A stretch of 51,466 nt of DNA from Armatimonadota bacterium (lineage in GTDB: Bacteria > Armatimonadota > Fimbriimonadia > Fimbriimonadales > GBS-DC), in NCBI GenBank assembly GCA_030550775.1, contig JAUQOS010000006.1:1-51466 (forward strand), read 5' to 3'. Positions 47,744 through 51,466 of this stretch are shown piece after piece. The notes below the pieces were generated by a model, which was not told the DNA's origin, did not search any database, and saw only the letters and a list, made by a program, of their open reading frames with translations. The position numbers and the translations under genes are program-made. How positions within the stretch are numbered: position 1 is the first letter of the stretch; the number at the start of each line of letters is the position of its first letter.

Positions 47744-48361
47744 ATGCACGCGCTCAAAGAGTGGACCCTACGCTTGGTGGAGCAGTATGGGCTGACGGGG
47801 CTGTTCGGTGTCGCCTTCGTGGAGTCGTCGTTTTTCCCCGTGCCGCCCGATGTGCTGATTATCGCCCTGCTGCTTGCCCCAAACGCACCCTCACCGTTCT
47901 GGGTTGCTACCATCTGCACAGTCGGTAGCGTGTTAGGCGCAGGCCTTGGCTGGCTGGTAGGTGCCTACGGGGGCTATCCACTGCTGCATAAGATGTTCAA
48001 AGAGGATAAGGTGCGCAAAGTTGAACAACTCTACAACCGTTACGGCGCCTACACGATTTTCATCGCGGCGTTCACGCCCATCCCCTACAAGGTGTTTACG
48101 ATTGCCAGCGGCGTGTTTCGGTTCAATCCCCTCACGATGATGGCGGTGAGCGTGGTGGGGCGCGGGGTACGCTTTTTCGCCGTGGCGTATTTGGTGTATT
48201 GGTTCGGCGACGCCGTCATCAAGCAGTTTGACCGCACCTTGCTGATTGGTACGGTGGTGTTTGTGCTCGCGGGGACAGCGTATGTCTACTACCGCACGCG
48301 CTACAGCAAAGTGCGACGGATTGCCCGCGAAATCGTTCAGAACGAGTCGACGGGCGAGTAG
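47744..48361 (+). CDS. DedA/VTT-domain membrane protein
   Basis: GLFGVAFVESSFFPVPPDVLIIALLLAPN...GAGLGWLVGAYGGYPLLHKMFKEDKVRKVEQLYNRYGAYTIFIAAFTPIPYKVFTIASGVFRFN. Confidence 0.92.
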   Translation: MHALKEWTLRLVEQYGLTGLFGVAFVESSFFPVPPDVLIIALLLAPNAPSPFWVATICTVGSVLGAGLGWLVGAYGGYPLLHKMFKEDKVRKVEQLYNRYGAYTIFIAAFTPIPYKVFTIASGVFRFNPLTMMAVSVVGRGVRFFAVAYLVYWFGDAVIKQFDRTLLIGTVVFVLAGTAYVYYRTRYSKVRRIAREIVQNESTGE

Positions 48362-49416
48362 CATGAGCGACGCAGCTGGAAGTGCTCCTGCAGTTCAGGA
48401 GGCAGTTGCACGCCCTCTGGCAAGCGGATACCAAACAGCAGCGCCAGCGCCCCTGCCTGCCCGAACGCCTCAGGGTGCGCATAAGGAATGCCTGTCTGCT
48501 CCAGTGCCTCACGCACGCGCTGCCAACTGCAAATCCGCACCATCGCGCCACCTTGCCCCAGCCACTTCAGCGCGGTGAATACTTCAGGAACAAAGGGCGC
48601 CACATCAGCTTCCGGCAGGTACACCTGCAATGACGCACCCGCCGAGTGCGCAGAGTGGCTGGCAAAGCGCAACATCATCTGGAGGGCAGCGGTGTCGCGC
48701 GGGGCGCAGCCGACCTCTGCCAACCCCAGTGCACTCACGGTACGGTTGCCTTGAGTATCGGTCTCGTAGTGAGTTTCCAACGCGAGGTAACCGCGAGGGG
48801 TGCCAGTGTCATCTTCGGCGATATAGAACTTGTTGCGCCACGCGGGGTCGTGCCAGCGTGTCCACACACGCCAATAGGTATCGTCGCGTGCTACGCTGAG
48901 CGGATGGTCGGCGTAGAAATCGGCGTACCAGCGTTGGAGGTACGGCAGCTCGGTTTCATCAGCGACGCGAAATCGCCAGTTACCTAGCTCTGCAGGCTTG
49001 GGCACGGCTTCGTAGAGAGGTAGGGGCAGGCGTTCCCAACCCAGGCGCGCGTAAAACTCATGGATGCCCGTGAACAGCAAACCGAAGGTGAAATCTTCGC
49101 TGTCCATCACGGCGTGGAGGTCGCGCAGCAGCTGGCTGGCGAGGCCATGCCCCCGATACTCAGGGAGCGTCGCCACATTCGCGATGCCTGCCATCCACAC
49201 AGTATGCCCGTTGGCAAGGCGCACGGGGCGGCGCACCAGCTGCACGGCTGCGACCAATGTGCCGTCGACCTCGCAGACGCGGGTATAGTGGGGTTGCCAA
49301 TGGGTGTCTCGGAAATACCGCTCGAAGAAGTCTTCATTGGGCGAGAACACGCGCGCCCACAAGGTTAGGCACGCTTCCTGTTCCTCAGGACGCACCGCTC
49401 GGAAAATGGGCGTCAT
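48337..49416 (-). CDS. GNAT family N-acetyltransferase (Eis-like N-terminus)
   Basis: IFRAVRPEEQEACLTLWARVF...MAGIANVATLPEYRGHGLASQLLRDLHAVMDSEDFTFGLLFTGIHEFYARLGWE. Confidence 0.88.
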   Translation of the reverse strand: MTPIFRAVRPEEQEACLTLWARVFSPNEDFFERYFRDTHWQPHYTRVCEVDGTLVAAVQLVRRPVRLANGHTVWMAGIANVATLPEYRGHGLASQLLRDLHAVMDSEDFTFGLLFTGIHEFYARLGWERLPLPLYEAVPKPAELGNWRFRVADETELPYLQRWYADFYADHPLSVARDDTYWRVWTRWHDPAWRNKFYIAEDDTGTPRGYLALETHYETDTQGNRTVSALGLAEVGCAPRDTAALQMMLRFASHSAHSAGASLQVYLPEADVAPFVPEVFTALKWLGQGGAMVRICSWQRVREALEQTGIPYAHPEAFGQAGALALLFGIRLPEGVQLPPELQEHFQLRRSCYSPVDSF

Positions 49417-49709
49417 CCTTCCTCTTCTTCCAGTTCTTCTTCTAGGTCCACATCGAACAGGTCGTCGGCTTCGCCCACCAAGCGGCGGCGGTCACGCCGC
49501 TCCAACTCTTCGATACTAATCTCGCCCTCCACGAAGGCAGCTTCCTCATCGCGCCCCAGTAGCTTCTCCTCTTCCTCATCAATTGCGGAGGGCAACCAGT
49601 GGTGCGGGTTCACTTGCCGACAAGCATCGCACACGAAGCGGATGTTCACCGTGCTGTACCACAACGGTACCTTCTCCAGCGGCTTGCCACACTCTGCGCA
49701 AGTTATCAT
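49413..49709 (-). CDS. Small zinc-ribbon protein with acidic tail
   Basis: MITCAECGKPLEKVPLWYSTVNIRFVCDACRQVNP...; internal start (M46 of the 49844 ORF) preferred. Confidence 0.65.
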   Translation of the reverse strand: MITCAECGKPLEKVPLWYSTVNIRFVCDACRQVNPHHWLPSAIDEEEEKLLGRDEEAAFVEGEISIEELERRDRRRLVGEADDLFDVDLEEELEEEEG

Positions 49710-49969
49710 CGCGTTGTCACCTTCTTTTTGGCGCTGGTGTCGGCGGTTTGCTGAGTGCGTTGCGCTTCCTGTTCGCGCAGGTGCTGCCAATGCGACAGGA
49801 TGCCGTTGATGAGCATAACCACCGCGGCAATCAAGTAAAGCCACGCCAAGCGCGGGTCGACATCCTGTCCAGGGTCGGCAATCGCCTCGTTGCCCCGCGC
49901 GAAGCCGATAATGCTAATCACAAACAGGATTAGCGCAATCCAGAAGTCGGTTTTTTTCCACCAGCCCAT
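49706..49969 (-). CDS. Small two-TM membrane protein
   Basis: MGWWKKTDFWIALILFVISIIGFARG...LAWLYLIAAVVMLINGIL; 4-bp overlap with the downstream gene. Confidence 0.6.
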   Translation of the reverse strand: MGWWKKTDFWIALILFVISIIGFARGNEAIADPGQDVDPRLAWLYLIAAVVMLINGILSHWQHLREQEAQRTQQTADTSAKKKVTTR

Positions 49970-50053
49970 GAGCGGGCTATATTATACCGCGTGGCGAGGC
50001 TAGAATCGGCTAGTTGGATGCCATCTGATGCGTCCAGCCAATCGGCTATAGGG

Positions 50054-51301
50054 CTACTCGCGCCAGTCGCGTTGGCGCGCCCAGCGCAGTAGCTCCAACA
50101 GCGCAGGATAGACCTCCTCGCACGTGGGCAAAATTTGGTCGGGCGGCAGCAGAAAGCCATACTGCCCCGTGTCGCGCAGCTCGTAGGTGATTGAGAGCGC
50201 ACCGCGCACCCCAAACACCCAGTCCATCATGTTGCCACTGGCGACATAAAGAATCGCGGCAGCCGAGCCTACCCGATACAGTTGCCCATGCACACCTAAA
50301 ATCTGCTGTTGCATGGCGAGACCCACGCGCTCGAACACGCTGTAGAACGGTGGGGCGTCGGCAGTGAAGCCCCACGGGAGTAAAATCAGTTGCGAGTAGC
50401 TATGCAGATCTACATGGGCACGCAGGGCGGGCAAACTCAGCAGCCAGCGACTTAGGAAGTAGGTCTCAGGTTCCGAAAATGGCGCGCTACCCCGATAGGT
50501 TTCGCTAAATGGGTTGCCGCTGGAGCCCGCACCGCCCCACTGATAGCCCCAGTTGCGGTTGAGGTCAACCCCGTAAGCTTGTCGCCCGCTAAAAGTGCCC
50601 AAGTAGCGTCGATTCTTGCGCCACAAGCGATTGGTGGTGTGGGTGAACACATAGCCGTCAGGATTGACCACGGGCACCAAGTATACTTCCAAGTTGTCAA
50701 GATAGTCGCGCACACGCACATTGGTGTAGTACTCCGAGACTAACCGGTAGGCGAAGTAGAGGGCGACAGGCGGGCTAATCCACTCGCGGGCATGCTGAAG
50801 CGCGTTGATGACCACCTGGGGGCGTGTGGGGTAGACCCGCGCACGGCGAGGATAGCGCGTAAGGCGCAGCGCATAGATTGGTCGGTTCTCCACCGACCTA
50901 CCGATGACCAGCAGCTGCACTAACTCGGGGTATTGGTTCGCCAGCTGGCGCATCGCGGTGTAGATTTCGTCTAAGGTGAGGTAGCGCGTGAATAGCCCGT
51001 TCTCTTGAGGCACGAACTCGGTTTGCTGCTGGCGAATCAGCGCACCGAGATCCGAGATAAGCACCTCGCCCTTGTAGCCCGCGGCGCGGAGCCGTTCTTG
51101 TTCTTCAGGCGAGAGGCATACATCTACCGTGCGCCCGCGAATCATCCATACATCGTGTACGAGGCTCTCTATTTCGGCAATCTGCGAGGGCTTATCCACC
51201 GTGATGCGCCATACTTGGTAGCCATCGTAGCTCACGGGTTGGGCGTGTCCCAGCACCAGCAACGCCCCCAGGACAACCCCTACCAGCCAGCCCAAACGCA
51301 T
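50054..51301 (-). CDS. M14 family zinc carboxypeptidase (secreted)
   Basis: GRSVENRPIYALRLTRYPRRARVYPTRPQVVINALQHAREWISPPVALYFAYRLV...NPDGYVFTHTTNRLWRKNRR...GVDLNRNWGYQWGG...SYTEL-like SITYELRDTGQYGFLLP. Confidence 0.93.
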   Translation of the reverse strand: MRLGWLVGVVLGALLVLGHAQPVSYDGYQVWRITVDKPSQIAEIESLVHDVWMIRGRTVDVCLSPEEQERLRAAGYKGEVLISDLGALIRQQQTEFVPQENGLFTRYLTLDEIYTAMRQLANQYPELVQLLVIGRSVENRPIYALRLTRYPRRARVYPTRPQVVINALQHAREWISPPVALYFAYRLVSEYYTNVRVRDYLDNLEVYLVPVVNPDGYVFTHTTNRLWRKNRRYLGTFSGRQAYGVDLNRNWGYQWGGAGSSGNPFSETYRGSAPFSEPETYFLSRWLLSLPALRAHVDLHSYSQLILLPWGFTADAPPFYSVFERVGLAMQQQILGVHGQLYRVGSAAAILYVASGNMMDWVFGVRGALSITYELRDTGQYGFLLPPDQILPTCEEVYPALLELLRWARQRDWRE

Positions 51302-51406
51302 AGCAAGCGCATTATACCATTTCCCTCCTCACCCGCCCTCGAAGGCAAGCACTACTGGCGCGACGACATTTCTGTCGTTGGCTCAATCTTGCTTCTAATC
51401 CCCACA

Positions 51407-51466
51407 GGTTCCCCCCGCTACGCGAGGGGAACCATAAAAGAACTGCTTGGTTCCCCCTACGGGTAG
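51407..51466. repeat. Second copy of the GGTTCCCC double-hairpin repeat, truncated by the window end
   Basis: GGTTCCCCCCGCTACGCGAGGGGAACC-15 nt-GGTTCCCCCTACGGGTAG, parallel to 18060-18126. Confidence 0.75.

Overview
The window is a GC-rich chromosomal segment from a diderm bacterium: LpxK, PEP-CTERM proteins and an outer-membrane-type beta-barrel protein are present. The lineage is not provable from this sequence; an Armatimonadota-like thermophile is only a guess. It contains about 45 plausible genes and two tRNAs (Ala-GGC, Cys-GCA). The main items are: (1) a complete type III-B cmr1-6 operon with overlapping genes, a Cas10/Cmr2 that lacks an HD domain but keeps GGDD, and no CRISPR array, adaptation genes or CARF effector in the window; (2) a pstS-pstC-pstA-pstB operon with three independent disabling lesions (frameshift, TAA, TAG), alongside a separate intact pstB preceded by a PHO-box-like repeat; (3) a 240-aa protein that appears to fuse a Y1/HUH transposase domain with a damaged HUH motif (QVH) to a sigma-70 region-4-like domain; (4) a bacterial indoleamine 2,3-dioxygenase with a TDO-like His at the position of human Ser167; (5) an ARC/Mpa-type AAA ATPase with no Pup-proteasome genes nearby; (6) a recurrent intergenic RGCAGGAATT motif, including one copy before cmr1; (7) several palindromic or inverted repeat families and two candidate structured RNAs. 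Family assignments come from recognising motifs in the supplied translations. No database search was run.
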